Origin: Verrucomicrobiales bacterium | Lineage (GTDB): Bacteria > Verrucomicrobiota > Verrucomicrobiia > Methylacidiphilales > JAAUTS01 | Direction: 5' to 3' | Assembly: GCA_031279715.1 (NCBI GenBank) | Contig: JAITHY010000195.1 | Coordinates: 1-5,558, forward strand | Length of the DNA stretch: 5,558 nucleotides | Shown: piece by piece, positions 4,993 through 5,558 of the stretch | How the letters are laid out: each line of letters begins with the position of its first letter | How positions within the stretch are numbered: position 1 is the first letter of the stretch | The notes under the pieces: generated by a model | What the model saw: only the letters and a program-made list of their open reading frames with translations | Databases searched by the model: none | What the model was told of the DNA's origin: nothing | Position numbers and translations under genes: made by a program

Positions 4993-5558
4993 TTACCGCA
5001 CCACGCGTGCACTGCCGCCGCCCATGAGCTTTTCCACTTCCTTTAGCGTGGCCATCGATGTATCCCCCGGCGTGGTCATCGCCAGCGCCCCGTGCGCCGC
5101 GCCATAATTGACCGCCTGCGCCGCGTCACCAGTGGTGAGAAAGCCGTAAATGAGACCGGACGCGAACGAGTCACCGCCGCCCACGCGGTCATAAATTTCC
5201 AAGTCGGGACGATAAATCGCCTCGTAAAACTTCCCGTCATGCCAGCAAATCGCTCCCCATGAGTTAATGGTCGCCGACTTCACCGTACGCAATGTCGTTG
5301 CCGTTGCTTTGAAATTTGGAAATTCCCGCACAGCCCGCTCAATCATTGCCTTGAACTGGCCAATCTCAATGTTGGAAATATTCTCATCCAATCCTTCGAC
5401 CACCAGTCCGAGGCAAGCGGTAAAATCCTCCTCATTGCCAATCATTACGTCCACATACCGGGCAATTTCACGGTTCACTTCCTGTGCGCGTTTTTGTCCG
5501 CCGATGGACTTCCACAGCGACGGACGATAATTCAAATCATAACTGACAATAGTGCCGT
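4993..5558 (-). CDS. kdgK: 2-keto-3-deoxygluconate kinase (PfkB/ribokinase family), C-terminal part
   Basis: This is the last 187 residues of a cytoplasmic sugar kinase that converts KDG to KDPG with ATP. The frame is open to the window edge, so the true start lies beyond 5558. Family evidence includes SYDLNYRPSLW near the visible start (the PfkB DPN-R-LW region), VMIGNEEDF (38-45 of the visible part), ATTLR, and the PfkB signature DRVGGGDSFASGLIYG (123-138), whose Asp129 is the expected catalytic base. NYGAAHGALAMTTPGD (150-165) helps form the nucleotide pocket. Full-length relatives are about 340 residues, so nearly half is missing here. The DLNYRPSLW and GAAHGALAM stretches fit KDG kinases better than ribokinases or fructokinases. 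It converges on the aldolase gene that uses its product, so the two steps are on separate transcripts. Family is certain; KDG specificity is likely. Confidence 0.88.
   Translation of the reverse strand, partial: GTIVSYDLNYRPSLWKSIGGQKRAQEVNREIARYVDVMIGNEEDFTACLGLVVEGLDENISNIEIGQFKAMIERAVREFPNFKATATTLRTVKSATINSWGAICWHDGKFYEAIYRPDLEIYDRVGGGDSFASGLIYGFLTTGDAAQAVNYGAAHGALAMTTPGDTSMATLKEVEKLMGGGSARVVR

Overview
The window reads as ordinary chromosomal DNA of a moderately GC-rich, Gram-negative-type bacterium. The combination of a type-B succinate dehydrogenase iron-sulfur subunit, a PAS/PP2C phosphatase, an SGLT-like sodium symporter and a 2-keto-3-deoxygluconate (KDG) pathway suggests a polysaccharide- or uronate-using member of the Verrucomicrobiota or a relative. 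This is inferred from remembered protein style, not from a search. No tRNA, rRNA, CRISPR array, transposase or phage gene was seen.

Layout. Positions 1-374 (+) hold the 3' end of sdhB. It faces a three-gene minus-strand unit read from 3821 down to 420: an SGLT-like sodium:solute symporter (3821-1881), a 64-residue two-helix membrane protein (1859-1665) and a cytosolic PAS-coiled coil-PP2C phosphatase (1625-420). A 121-bp divergent promoter region (3822-3942) separates this unit from a plus-strand pair: a small exported protein of unknown function (3943-4269), whose mRNA may be leaderless, and a KDPG/KHG aldolase (4274-4930). The aldolase converges on the 3' end of a PfkB-type KDG kinase (minus strand, 4993 to beyond the window end). 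A strong 12-bp hairpin lies between these two genes.

How the genes work together. KDG kinase phosphorylates 2-keto-3-deoxygluconate to KDPG, and the aldolase splits KDPG into pyruvate and glyceraldehyde-3-phosphate. The symporter is a reasonable candidate for importing the sugar or sugar acid that feeds the pathway. The small membrane protein sits where accessory subunits of SSS symporters are found in other systems, and the phosphatase would add a signalling output to the same transcript. Succinate dehydrogenase is central respiration and probably unrelated.

Most notable signals. (1) The heptamer GTCAGCG/CGCTGAC occurs 16 times, against fewer than one expected by chance, in several reading frames and between genes. 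(2) Three intergenic spacers carry a longer related element, CCGCTGAYGRTGAM. (3) The symporter / tiny membrane protein / PAS-PP2C cluster may be an undescribed transport-signalling module.
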